This document shows, in pieces, positions 1 through 10,599 of a stretch of DNA of 64,000 nucleotides; the stretch's first letter is position 1; each line of letters opens with the position of its first letter. The DNA lies in assembly GCA_023614405.1 (NCBI GenBank), contig CM042694.1, positions 133,119,711 through 133,183,710 of the forward strand. Reading direction: 5' to 3'. Below the pieces are notes generated by a model. It had not been told where the DNA came from, did not search any database, and worked only from the letters and a program-made list of their open reading frames with translations. The translations under genes were made by a program, and so were the position numbers. Source of the stretch: Avena insularis (taxonomy: Eukaryota > Streptophyta > Magnoliopsida > Poales > Poaceae).

Positions 1-480
1 ACTTGTGATAAAGTTTTATTCTTGAGATATTTCTTTTGCAGCAATTCTTGCCATACCCCCTCTTCGATTAATATTTTATAAAGCCATTTCCTCAACAAAC
101 ATTTATTCTTGAGATCTAAAACTTCAATCCCCAGCCCCCCTTTGGACGACACAGAATGTTCCATCTCGATAATCTATATTTCTTCTTATGTTCATCATTT
201 TGCCAAAAAAAACTGTGATCGATTGAAATCTAACCTTTTCCGAACACCCTCGGATATTTGTAGAAAAGATACCATCAACATGGGCATGCTCGAAAAAAAG
301 AGTTTATTAGGACTAACCTATCCCCATAGGACAAGAGTTGACCTTGTCAACATCCTAATTTACTCTAAAAACGGTTATCAACAGGATTCCATTCGGAATT
401 ACGGAGCTTCCTATGATATATAGGTACCCCCAAGGTACCTAAAAGATAAGGATCCTGACTCGCAACTGAAAATCTCCCTA
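1..480 (-). pseudogene. LINE ORF2 (reverse transcriptase C-terminal part), broken, runs off left edge
   Basis: Reverse-strand translation gives, in several frames, the conserved stretch that follows the catalytic part of plant LINE reverse transcriptases: a piece like YRLSRWNILCRPK, then GGLGIEVLDLKNKCLLRKWL, then a GVWQELL block near the left edge. Upstream (about 300-460) pieces resembling the 'YLG.P.HYRKLRNSEWNPV' and 'LLSYGDRLVLINS' blocks can be read, but they are spread over different frames with stops. This is therefore a decayed copy of a non-LTR retrotransposon on the minus strand whose 3' part lies outside the window. The product would copy its RNA at a nicked chromosomal target. 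No target duplication can be assessed. I am confident of the LINE assignment and unsure of the right-hand limit. Confidence 0.75.
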
Positions 481-1258
481 TGTATACATGGTTTAATGTT
501 TGTTGTTTCCATTTTTCTACAATTTTTACACATACTTAACAGCAGAAGAGCGAGCTTTCTTTAATATCGCTTCCCTCTATCTATATTTGAGAGGATGTAT
601 TTCTACTTTGATTCACTATGTTGCAATTAATTTATTTATGTATCTTTGAGGGTATGCCCTGCACGTAGTTCTCTACGTTTGGACAACTATAGATTCATAA
701 GGCATGGGTATGTTGGATAGAGATTATGTAGGGAAATAATAATGTGTTGTACCTACTACTATACATATGCAAGTAGTATATGTTGTACATGTGAAAATAG
801 ATACCATATTCAGATATATTTGAGTGAAATGCAAATAAACACACCAGATATCTCGACATGGTGTTTTATATATGATCTTAATCTTTGTGATGCCAAGTAC
901 ACTGTCAATAAAGCGGCAACGACACTAGATAGTACCAAGCACTATCGGTATACTACTATATAATCAGACTCCTTGTGTTCTTGTCATCCTATTGTCCTAA
1001 ATGTTCCATGCTTTATGTAGTATTAGCTCAAGGATAGAATGTAACACTGCAGGGGTATAATCTTAATCGTAGGCTTAGGAGGCAACAGAAATACCAACAC
1101 TAGACCCAAATGCGCAGCTTGATGGAAGATAAGAGAGGATAGAGGAACATATCATTTCCGGTACAGGCTGATGATCAAGCCGCGTCTATTTTCCCGTGGT
1201 GCACCTACAGTCCTGCATTTGATGTCTAATAAATCAGGTTGCAGGATCAATATCGCTA
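481..1258. other. Unassigned AT-rich intergenic sequence
   Basis: No gene, terminal repeat or tandem repeat recognised. Part may be further decayed LINE sequence continuing from the left. A 73-codon open frame at 742-963 has no recognisable domain and low-complexity composition. Confidence 0.4.
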
Positions 1259-1355
1259 CTCCCTCCGATTCATATTAATGGTCTCAATTTTATCTAGATT
1301 CGTATGTAGTATCTAGTTAAGTATTTAGACTACCATTAATATGAACCAGAGGGAG
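1259..1355. mobile_element. Stowaway MITE, 97 bp
   Basis: Starts CTCCCTCCG, ends with the inverted form (CAGAGGGAG) and is flanked by TA on both sides (1257-1258 and 1356-1357). The two arms are complementary over nearly their whole length, giving a hairpin. These are the hallmarks of Stowaway, non-autonomous Tc1/mariner elements of grasses. No coding capacity. Confidence 0.9.
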
Positions 1356-1628
1356 TATGTCAAGCTAAATCACAACTGACTTAGTGGTAATAAACTGGTA
1401 ACTTCCTTTAAAAAACTACTCACCACCCCTTTCCATTTACTGTCTCTCGCTATGTCCTCTGATATCTTAGTGGTACCAACAGCTACACATACTCCAACGC
1501 CATGCTGATGTTTCTGATCCGTGCTCTTGTGTGCTGACACCGCGTGGCCGAGCTCACTTCCGGAGCTATTGCATCGCCTGGACTCAACATGATAATGAAA
1601 CTGGGCATTGGCTTTTGTTTCATATGTA

Positions 1629-1787
1629 CTCCCTCCATTTCATAATATAAAATGTTTTACTTTGTGAAGCCGGTGTATCTAGACATATTTTAGCGTATAG
1701 GTTCACTCCGAATCTACACACTAAAAGATGTCTAGATAGATTCGTTTTATAAAAGATAAAATATTTTATATCATGAAACAAAGCGAG
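1629..1787. mobile_element. Stowaway MITE, 159 bp
   Basis: Begins CTCCCTCCATTTCATAATA and ends in the degenerate inverted terminus CATGAAACAAAGCGAG, with TA at 1627-1628 and 1788-1789. The inner sequence (a TGTATCTAGAC block and its partner AGATGTCTAGATA) is typical of the common Triticeae Stowaway families. Confidence 0.88.
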
Positions 1788-2408
1788 TAAATTCATTGGT
1801 CATAGGCAATAGACGTCGGGCGGTAGACCCGTGGCATAGCATCTCCATCCCATATTAACTATGTGTCAAGGCACACTGCTCATCGTTCAGAGAGAGGAAG
1901 AGTGAATTCATTTGTCTTCCGAGATATTTGATGATGGCAGACAATGGATTAAATAATGGTAATGTGATTGCTCAAAAGAAGTAACTGGTGTTGAATCCAG
2001 TTTCCTTGAGCTGAATCGTCAAAAATCAGAATGATACAACAACTCTTCAAGGTTTGATGCACAGTCTAGCACATGAGAAGTAGGTAACCCGGACCACTGA
2101 TCTCGCTCTCTCCAATGATATAACATTGTTAGAGACAGTTTCACATTCTGTACATGATCTAGATTGTTTGTTATGCATGATTTTCGGTGGCACCAGGCTT
2201 GCCAATCAGGTACCACGGTACCATAATCCGCCGGTATCGAGTGTGTCACGGCCTATAAGTGGCCGCCGCGATAAAATGGTGCCACGACAGCCATTGGCCA
2301 CGTAACCAACTTTTTCCGGATCTTTTTTCTTATGTCGTCCCAAAAATCCGCCGGGTAGGGGGGGGGGTGTATTTTCGAAGTGGAAATTAGCATTTCGATT
2401 CACCGGCA
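1788..2408. other. Unassigned sequence upstream of the Copia fragment
   Basis: No gene seen. A stretch near 1798-1860 resembles 33571-33640 (shared 'GGCAATAGA' and 'GCATCTCCATCC' blocks), so it is a dispersed repeat of unknown type. Confidence 0.35.
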
Positions 2409-2532
2409 TGTAGTGTCTTTCTAGGCTATGGATCTCTCCACAAAGGTCTTAGATGTATTCATGTGTCTACTGTGAGAGTCTACAAAGATGTTGTCTTTCA
2501 TGAAAACATTTATCACTTCGCCTCTCTCCTCC
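2409..2532 (+). pseudogene. Copia pol fragment (linker after integrase), left half of a split copy
   Basis: Frame from 2409 reads CSVFLGYGSLHKGLRC and continues with a VRVYKDVVFHENIYHFASLL block. This matches the region between integrase and reverse transcriptase in plant Copia polyproteins, where 'G.S...KG.RC' is followed by 'GRVYISRDVVFDE..FPF..LHPNAG'. The reading frame stops abruptly at the Gypsy LTR at 2533 and resumes in the same frame at 12105 (PNANTQSLV) once the Gypsy element and one copy of its 5-bp target duplication are removed. That join is direct evidence of nested insertion. The Copia copy is a fragment; neither its LTRs nor its integrase core are present nearby. Confidence 0.78.
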
Positions 2533-3021
2533 TGACATGGGTATACCCTACAGGTACTCGAGCTTGGTATATACGGTCCAAATACATACAGGCCTACGGT
2601 GTCGCCAAGGCCCGGATGGAGGGACTCGAGTAACCTACGGACTCGAGATTGCTTGAAGGACAAGAAGAAGCTAAAGATAGAAAGTTTGAAGGGGAAAACC
2701 CTAACTTGTAACCGACTCGACCTGCTACCTGAGACCTAGCCTATCTATATAAAGGCTAGGAGGGGGCGGCGAGGAGGACACACGCAACCCTAGTTTCCAC
2801 AACCCTTGCCAGATTGCATCTGCGCACCATTGTAACTTTCGACTCCTTCCATAATTCCACGAGCAGACAAGCAGGAGTAGGGACCTCTATGAGGCCTGAA
2901 CCTGGGTAAATCCTTTGTCCCATGTGTGCTTGTTTGCTAGCTGATAGATGTCTCCAGCGCTCCCTCCTTCTCCAAAACCCAAGTCCATAACAATGGGCAC
3001 TGACGAGTTAAACCCTCGTCA
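2533..3021 (+). repeat. 5' LTR of the Tat-like Gypsy element, 489 bp
   Basis: Starts TGACATGGGTATACCCTACA and ends AAACCCTCGTCA. It matches 11623-12099 throughout, apart from about 11 substitutions and 12 extra bases near 2595-2610. Confidence 0.95.
2746..2753 (+). promoter_or_regulatory. Putative LTR TATA box
   Basis: TATATAAA sits mid-LTR in the context CTATCTATATAAAGGC and is conserved in the 3' LTR at 11824-11831. Position and sequence fit the promoter that would start the element's genomic RNA. Inferred from sequence only. Confidence 0.6.
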
Positions 3022-3023
3022 AT

Positions 3024-3041
3024 TGGCGCCGTCTGTGGGAA
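3024..3041 (+). other. Primer-binding site
   Basis: TGGCGCCGTCTGTGGGA begins two bases after the 5' LTR. TGGCGCC is complementary to a tRNA 3' end of the form GGCGCCA, as in plant tRNA-Asp; the rest matches tRNA-Asp only partly. The same site is common in grass Gypsy elements. Confidence 0.75.
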
Positions 3042-4587
3042 TTGGGAGTGCTGATGTTGCGGCTTCTTCGGCCCCATCAAACGCGATCTACAACTCTGCA
3101 ACAGCGGAGATTCGCCAACTTTTCGGCGCCTTCAACTTCACCGTCCACACGCCGGCTATCCTTCGAGTCCGTGGGCGATGGAATCAGCCTGGCGATTGGG
3201 AGCTTCCGCTTCCAGGTTGGTCAGATGGGCACGCTTCGCATGCCCGATCAGCCGACGGCACCGGCGATTGCCCCAGCATCATGGTTCCCTCCATCGATCG
3301 GCACCCTCAGCGAGCTCAATGCTCCGGCGGTAGTTGGGAACATGGTCAGCGACAACAGTCGCGACTCCGATCTAAGCGGTCTGGCCACTGAAGATGGAAC
3401 CTACGGTTCCGGATCTGAAAGTTGTGGAAGCAACAGCTTCCCAAATCACTTCATGTGCGCCGTCATCAACACAGGCGACACCTCTGCCAACCGCGGCAAC
3501 GGTGGTAACACCGGCAATGGCACCGACCCGCCCAACGCCGCCAACGGCGGCAACGGCGGCAATGGAGGAGCAGTCGAACCCCCTAGCATAATCAACGAGC
3601 AAACCGGCGAACGCGTCATGATCAGGCTCAACGAGCAAGAGTGGGAACGCTGCCGCGAAGCCCTACGAGGTGCACCTCTACCCTTCGAGTCCCCTCAGAA
3701 ACTACTGATGGGTTACCATTGGCTCCTAAAAGAGGAATTCAGGCGCCAGAAATAAGCAATTGCGCAACTTGAGGCGCGTAAAAAGGCGGCGGACGAGTCA
3801 AGCCTTCGTCGCGCTGGGCTCTCCTCCTACGGAGGATCCTCCTCAAGAGGCAACGAGCATCTCGCCAGAAAGAGACAATCGCGGATGGCTCACCTCACCG
3901 AACAAGAACGCATAGATGCCGCGAAAGTCCTCGACTTCGGCTCTATGACAGTTGACACGAGAGGCAACGTGGTTCCCGGGCAGCACAGCCACGCGATGCC
4001 GCCACCATGTACCTTCTCAATAACCAGCCACCGGCTGGAGATCCCTGAACGGCCATGCACCGATCTACGATCGCGGGCCTGGGGCTAATCAAGGCCGCCC
4101 TCGACAAGGAACCGGTACCAGACCCAAAAAAGGGCAAAGCGTTAGCAAAGCGCTACTCCTCGCCCTCGTCCAGCGATGACAGTCACGACCTGTCACGGCG
4201 CCGCCGCTCACGGCGACACGATCGCGACTACGATGCACGCGATGAACTCACGCAGCGCAAGATCAACAAGTCAAGGGCACGGCGTGCTCGATCGACTGAC
4301 TCGAAAGAAGAAGATGGGGAGCTCTGCGGCGCCAGATGCTTCAGCAGATCCATCAGGCAAAAGCGAATGCCTAAAGGGTTCAAACTCCCATCGGAGAACC
4401 CGAAATTTGTGATCTGCAGGACCCCAAGATCTGGTGGAGGATCACATCTCCTCAGCGAGGCTACATGGAGGCGGTCGAAATCGCCATGCAATGCTTGCAG
4501 CTATAGCTGCAGGGCGCCGCCCGGGCATGGCTCAATAACCTCCCACGCGGATCCATTCGCAGCTGGGATGAGCTGGTCTACAGCTTC
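3042..4587 (+). pseudogene. gag, N-terminal part, broken by stops and frameshifts
   Basis: A frame opens just after the primer-binding site and runs to a stop at 3753-3755. In the same frame it continues past the stop (AIAQLEARKKAADESSLRR and onward) to about 4000. Similarity to Tat-type gag then shifts to a second frame (about 4055-4400, with an Arg/Ser-rich RRRRSRRHDRD stretch and RMPKGFKLPSENPKF) and finally to the frame of the next entry, with another in-frame stop close to 4500. The N-terminal third is Gly/Asn-rich (NGGNGGNGG). Gag would form the cytoplasmic virus-like particle. With at least two stops and two frame changes this copy cannot make full-length Gag. Confidence 0.75.
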
Positions 4588-6171
4588 GTGTGCAACTTTA
4601 AGGGCACGTACAAATGCCTCGCCTCAATCGAAGAACTAAGATGCTGCCAGCAAAGATCTGGCGAATCGCTGCGCTCTTACATCCAAAGGTGGTCCATCAT
4701 CAAGAACTCCGCGGAGAACATCTCGGAAGACCGCGCGATTGATGCATTCAACGGTGGTGTCCGCCGCATGGAACTCAGGGAGGAGCTAGGCCGCTCAAAG
4801 CCCGGACCGCCGACCACGATGGAGATCGCGAATCGGTGGGCTGATGGAGAAGATTCAGTGAAGAATCGCGTTCACTCTGACGAAGAGGCAGAACTCGAAC
4901 GAAGACGCGACCGCCGGAGTAAGCGTCGCATGCACGTCTACGACGATCGCGATGACGTCAACATGGTCGCAGCCGGCTACGCCGATAGACGCGACGATAA
5001 CCGGAACAGCGGATACCGCAGCGGCGGATACCGTGACTCCGGGAAAACCACGCAAGTGTGGCAACGCCGCACTCGCGATGAAGCACCCGCGACCTCCATC
5101 GAGGACAAACTGTCCGGGCCATGCACGGTACACTTTTACATCGACAAGCATGATGGCAAGAGAAAGTCCAGCCACCTCCTCAAGGACTGCCGAGAGTTCC
5201 TCAAGCTACATGAGGGATTGGTTCGAATGAACCGCATTGCAGTCGAAAGAGGCTACGGAGCCGCTCCAGGCGCCGTGGCACATGGCGCACCACCACCACC
5301 ACCTGGACCACCCCCGAACGGAGCTGCACCGGACCAACACCATGGAGGCGAACCGTACCCACGGGCCATGGGTACCATGATGATCCAAAAGGGGCGCCCC
5401 TCCAATAGGGTGCAGAAGGCCATCACTCGCCAAGTCAACTTGGCCACGCACTCGCCACCATCCACCACTGAGTACCTCAGTGGTAGCGAGTCGTGCATTA
5501 CTTTCGACAAACACGACCACCCGCCTCAAGTACCTCGCCCAGGTCATTGCCCCCTCGTACTCGAGGCGCAAATTGGAGGCTTCGACATGAGTCGCGTCTT
5601 CATGGATGGCGGAAGCGGTATCAACCTCATATTCGCGAGTACCTTGCGAGCAATGAGGATCCCTTTAACCTGCTTGGAGGCATCGGACACAACGTTCCAC
5701 GGCATCGTCCCAGGAAAAGGTATATACCCCCTGGGCAAAATCAACCTCGACGTCATATTCGGCACGCCGAAGAACTTCCGGCGCGAGCGCATCGACTTTG
5801 AAGTTGTCGACTGGCCCTCACAATACCACTACATCCTCGGGCGCGTCGCGTTCGCTAGGTTCATGGTAGTACCTCACTACGCCTACCTGCAGATGAAAAT
5901 GCCAGGTCCCAACGGCGTCATCACGATCAACGGGAGTTTCAAGCGATCTGACAGTTGCGACAGGGAAATCAACAGAATCTCCCAGTCCTTCGGCATGCAG
6001 GAGGAGCTCGCGCGGTTGAAGGAAACGACAGACAATAGTCTGCCCCCCCTGAGTAGGCCAAGCTCACCTGACCTCTCCTTTGACTCATCTGTGCACACAA
6101 AGAAGGTGCAGGTCCATCCATCAGATCCCGCTAAAACGACCCTCATCGCCAACAACTTGAGTCCCGTATAG
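4588..6171 (+). pseudogene. gag C-terminal domain plus aspartic protease, 527-codon open frame
   Basis: Residues 1-90 carry the retrotransposon gag core (CNFKGTYK, then ESLRSYIQRWSIIKN and IDAFNGGVR). A charged linker and a Pro-rich segment follow (about residues 230-250). Residues 330-440 form the protease, with the active-site motif FMDGGSGINLIF (Asp codon 5605-5607). D-G-G-S in place of D-T/S-G is usual in this plant Gypsy group and is not by itself a defect. The flap and C-terminal YHYILGR motif are present. Translation of the parent would continue into reverse transcriptase, but here it ends at TAG 6169-6171. The next codons read ELALVEFLR, the usual start of the RT segment, before the sequence jumps to integrase. 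The protease matures Gag and Pol. The frame is long, but its upstream gag is broken. Confidence 0.85.
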
Positions 6172-6211
6172 GAACTCGCGCTCGTCGAATTCCTCCGTCG
6201 AACTCCGGCCT

Positions 6212-7114
6212 ATCCCATTGGTCTGGCCCTTCGCCCAGTGGGGACTCGACATGGTTGGCAAACTTCCAAGGTCCTCACAAGGAGGCTACGTCTACCTCCT
6301 GGTCGCAGTCGACAAATTCACCAAGTGGATTGAGGCCATGCCAGTGACTAAGCAATCAGGGCGCAGCGCAGTAAAGTTCTTCGAGTCCATTGTCTACCGC
6401 TTCGGCGTGCCGCACAGCATCATCACCGACAACGGAACGAACTTTACATCCAAGGAGTTCCAAGATTTCTGCGAGAACCTGGGGATCAACATCAGCTACG
6501 CCTCAGTAGCACACCCACAGACCAACGATCAGGTGGAAAAGGCAAACGAGCTCGTCTGCAGCGGCATCAAGAAGCGACTCCTCCGACCACTCGAATAAGC
6601 CGCGGGCTGCTGGCTAGATGAACTGCAATCTATACTCTGGAGCCTGCGTACAACTCCAAACAGCGCCACCGGCTACACGCCATTCTTTATGGTACACGGA
6701 GCAGAGGCAGTACCACCCGCCGAAGTACGGTACAAAGCGCCACGCATAGTCGCCTATAGCGAGCAGGATTCATCCCTCGCACTCGAAGACTCCGTCGACC
6801 TCCTTGACGAAGCAAGAGAAATCGCCGCAGAAAGATCCACGATCTACCAGCAGAACCTGCGCAACTATCATAACAGATGGCTTCGCCCCAGATCCTTCGT
6901 CGAAGGTGACCTAGACCTGCGACTGAAGCAGCAGGGACATCTCAAGCTCGAGTCCCCCTGGGAAGGACCGTACGTGATTACAGAAGTAATCCCAGGTGGC
7001 GCCTATCGCCTTCAAGATTTAGAGACAGGAGTCGCACACTCCAACCCTTGGAACGTCGCACAACTACGACGCTTCTACCTTAGTCGTTTTTCCTTACTTT
7101 TGTATCGTAAATAA
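6212..7114 (+). pseudogene. Integrase (DDE), one in-frame stop, fused to the gag-pro end by a large deletion
   Basis: The frame begins with the integrase core entry (VWPFAQWGLDMVG). Catalytic residues are Asp 6248-6250, Asp 6428-6430 in SIITDNGTNF, and Glu 6536-6538 in NDQVEKAN, with exactly 35 residues between the second and third: an intact D,D35E triad. A TAA at 6596-6598 interrupts the frame just after the triad, and the same frame then continues from 6599 through RTTPNSATGYTPFFMVHG to the C-terminal DNA-binding part (SPWEGPYVITEVIPGGAYRL, NPWNVAQLRRFY), ending at 7114. The N-terminal HHCC zinc finger, RNase H and reverse transcriptase are missing. Integrase would join cDNA ends to host DNA in the nucleus. 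As it stands the copy yields at most a truncated protein. Confidence 0.9.
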
Positions 7115-7226
7115 GGCTATTCAGCCAAGGCTACTTAGCCGCACATTGTACTACGTACTGTCTTCGAATAAATAAAAGCTAAGTGCCCCAAAACTCCATG
7201 TTCTCCTTACTTTTGTCAATTTTCAT

Positions 7227-7239
7227 ACTCGGGGGCTAC
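7227..7239 (+). other. Polypurine-tract-like 13-mer just downstream of integrase
   Basis: ACTCGGGGGCTAC, identical to the true tract at 11610-11622. The stretch 7115-7517 around it is otherwise non-coding and holds the 3' untranslated part of pol and the end of the antisense exon block. Confidence 0.55.
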
Positions 7240-7517
7240 GCCACCCTATACACACATGTTCTTCGAACAAAAACGCGACATCCTGAGTAGCTGGCACATC
7301 AATCGAACCCCTTAACACAAACTCAACACAGCTGCAACGCACCTGATAGGTTGACAAGGGAACAATACAAAGATGGTCAGGCTAACGAAAAGGACTCGCA
7401 TAAGTGCAACGCACCCCACGCTTATAAATCTATTTGTATACATTCAACAATAAATTATCTACAAATATATATGAGCTTTACAACACCAGTACACTTATAT
7501 GCAGGATACATATTTGG

Positions 7518-8340
7518 CTACCCTTGCAACAGAAGAACATTAGTCTGTTCCTCGAAGAAGTCGACGATCTCCTCGGCTGGACGATCCACAGCATGATAGT
7601 GCGACACCATGTTCCAGGAAGATCCTGCTGGTGGCACCGGTGGCCCAGAGGCAATGGCGGCGACATCCACGTCAGGCCTGTGCAAACGCACCACGGAGAG
7701 GGCAGCCTTGGCACCAGCCACCAACTGCTGCACTCGCGAACCGCGGACATATCTTGAAATTTGGTCAGAAGGGCCAGCAGGCTTGATGGAGTATCGTCCA
7801 GCGGGAACATCGCCCGGTAGATGTTCTTCAAACACGACTGTGACTTCTTCAGAAAGAGTAGCACTTGCGAGGCGTGATCCTGCAGGGTCGCTAACGCAGT
7901 CGCACGATCATGATCTACCCAGAAGTATCCACTCTCCTGAAGTTGCTCCTGGGTGAGATCATGAAGGCGGATGGCAATCCTATCCCTCTCCTCCTGCGGA
8001 CGGCGTGCGCTAACAACTACACGAAGCAGCATCAACAGCATGAGTACAACGTACCATTGCGATTAACTACAAAGGAAAAGACGAAGATGAGCAAACTAAC
8101 ACTTAAACTGGTCGCCCAGTTGCGTCACCTCGCCAAGAAGATATTGCTCACGGACGGCGGCTTTTTCAGCCTTCGACTTCCACACGTCCGCGCTACCGCG
8201 GATCACGGGCAATTCACGCTCCAGTTGCTTCACGCGATCACGAAGTCACGAAAGCAAGGACAGCTCCTCTACCCTGGAGCATGATGGTGCCATTGCATCC
8301 TCAAGAGATGGCGAGTACGGGATTCCCCCCACAGGACCAC
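7518..8340 (-). pseudogene. Distal exon block of the antisense gene of the Tat element
   Basis: Minus strand, downstream of the main antisense gene. About 8284-8103 encodes a coiled-coil-like stretch (LRDRVKQLERELPVIRG, then EQYLLGEVTQLGDQF) preceded by one in-frame stop. A putative GT-AG intron follows at about 8102-8017. From about 8016 to 7518 the frame gives ERDRIAIRLHDLTQEQLQES, DHDRATALATLQDHASQVLL, then, after a frame change, QQLVAGAKAALSVVRLHRPD and a Pro-rich tail ending at 7518. The helical, acidic and Gln-rich character is what I recall for the C-terminal half of antisense ORF products of cereal Tat elements. Whether it is the end of the same transcript as 8509-10365 or a second gene is unclear. 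Its biochemical role is unknown. Confidence 0.5.
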
Positions 8341-8508
8341 TTGATGTACCCTACCAAAAATCAAGCCAGAGGCAAAATAAGGCGACCAACTCAAAAGTCA
8401 AAAGTAATAGATGCATTCAGGATCAATAAAAGTATCTACAAACACATTCGCCAACAGGCATGTTCTCCAATCAAAAGAGCAAGTTCATCAGCTATTACAA
8501 GAAACTAA

Positions 8509-10365
8509 CTATGGAGCAGCTGGCTTCTTCGACTTCGATGACCTCGGGGGCTTCATCAAGTCCGTGGCAGTATCAGATGCCACTGACTTTCCGCCGGCCT
8601 TTGAGGCCGAAGTTTTCGCCGCCTTCTTTGCGTGATTGAGCTCCTCCGAATACTTGGCAACAGTGTTTATCAAGGAATGGCCATATTTGGCACAGGCAGT
8701 CGCAAAGGGAGCGAATACTACCTGCTGACCATCCGCCAGCGAGCATCGTCTTGACACCGCGAGAGGATCCACCGACTCCATGGGCTTGCACTATGGCAGC
8801 GACATGGTCGCGCGCCAGCTGCGGAGGGAGTTCTTATGCGTGGCGAGCACACCCCGGTGACGACTCCACCAGCTCTTCCACATTGTCGACCAGCTCCGCC
8901 TTCGGCATCAGCTCCTCCCGGAGGCGACTCAGGGTGGCCTTAGCTTTGGACAGCGTATTTTGTACAGCGGCGCTAAGATCTTCGACCGCGGATACTGCGC
9001 CCGCCAGAGCGTCAACGCGGCCAAGGGCTTGTGGATCAAAACTCAAGCCACCAGCATCTACACAAAAATACACACATGGATAAAACTTCTAATGCCACCT
9101 GCACTATAGAGGAAGAGAAGAACATCAATAAAATATCTACCAGTAAAAGTACCTGAGAGGGCCTTGGCGACTGAGAACAGTTGCTCTTCGAACAACTTCT
9201 CCCTGGCTGCAAAGGAGGCACGCAGATCCTCTTCGCGCTTCTGGGCTTCATCACGAGCCGTGATTGCCTCGTCCCGCCGCTTCACAGCTGCGGCTAGCGT
9301 CTTCTCCAACGTGGCGACATCACGCAGTAAAGCATTATGCTCAGCTACATGGCAGTCAAAAATTTGGCTATCAGTCGATTATACCAAAATACAGAGAAGA
9401 CAAAAAGAATAAGTGTAGAACACTCACTCTCAACCACGTGGTGGCGCGTCTCCAGCATCGCATGCTGGCGAACCATCGCCATCACCTGCTCCGCCACCTG
9501 CGCGGCTTCCTTTACAAGGAGCTGTGGCACAAAACAAGGAGTCAGCAGAGGGCAACAAAAGGCGTTGACTGCCAAATTATAAAAGAAAGAAAGATATACT
9601 TACATGGTCCTCCAGCGACTCCGAAGAAGATTGTTGAACCGTCATCCGAGCAACTACTCGATGCTCCCCTACGTGAGGAGAGCTCGAAGAATTGTGCCCG
9701 GAGTGGGCCACCGCCGGAGGAGAAGGAGCGCGCTCGACCTCTATCTTGGCCCTTGAGGTCGCGACTCCTGATTCCTTCAAAAAATCGACGTCGCCAGAAG
9801 ATGACGACGCCTCTTGACTGCAAGACAAAATCCGCACTCAGAAAGGGCAAACTTCAGAGCAAAGCCAACAAGAAGAAAACAAGAGAAGAATGAATGCACT
9901 AGCAAACTTACCAGTCAAATTTGTCAAGATCAAACGTGACCTCCGTCGACTCCGACGAAGACTCCTTGGGCAATCGCATCTTCTTGCAAGAAGACGGTGC
10001 CACAACCCTTACAGGAACAACTGGAATTGGCGACTCCGCGCCAACAGCCGTGCCTCCTGGAGATGAAGGAGTCGACGCGTTAGAATCCCCTCTACGTGAA
10101 CGCTTGCGAGTATCCGGACTCTCGGACTCGGGGGCTTCCTCTTCCACATCGGAAGGGACAGTGGACTCAGACTCGTCCTCTTCCAAAGCTTCACGAGGAA
10201 TAATCCCCTCAGGGAGGGAAGGCATACAAGGCGACACCGCCCACTCCTGCATACAAAAAGTAAAGATAAGCAAACAGCAATGGCGATGGCAGCAAGGAAG
10301 AAAGAGCACAGATGGGAAATTACCACCGCAGCATCGCTACTTAACCCCTGGGAGATGCAATCCAA
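8509..10365 (-). pseudogene. Antisense multi-exon ORF (aORF) of the Tat element, coiled-coil product, frameshifted
   Basis: Reading 10365 to 8509, coding segments join across canonical GT-AG introns of 77-95 bp: exon 10365-10324 (starts MDCISQGLSSDAAV), intron 10323-10247, exon 10246-9912 (acidic, Ser-rich, with a KRSRR basic patch), intron 9911-9818, exon 9817-9604, intron 9603-9522, exon 9521-9428, intron 9427-9345, exon 9344-9153 (RRDEAITARDEAQKREEDLR coiled coil), intron 9152-9058, then an exon from 9057. All four inner junctions keep the frame. In the last exon a frameshift near 8840 breaks the frame; the end (KYGHSLINTVAKYSEELNHA to KSKKPAAP and stop) is in another frame. Antisense ORFs between integrase and 3' LTR are known in Tat elements such as Grande and Retand. 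Function is unknown; no enzymatic motif is visible. Exon 1 is the least certain. Confidence 0.65.
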
Positions 10366-10599
10366 CGGCTGACAAAAACTCTATTGGACGCGTGGCACGC
10401 ATCGCGTAGGACACGTGGAGAAGAGGAAGCGCGAGCCGTCCCCCCACTTCTACCATTACGCGCGGAAATCGGGGAGGCACAGTTAAAAATAAAGATTACG
10501 CACGCCCAGTCAAATCAAAGTCAGAAAGTGGGACCCACCGCTCGTCACGTCCCGTCAAAATCGCTCACGCGGGCAACTAAGGTCGCCTGGCGTCGCAAA

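Noticed and set aside
2948..3638. Overlapping frames in the gag region on both strands
   Set aside because: Shadows of the Gly/Asn-rich gag coding sequence.
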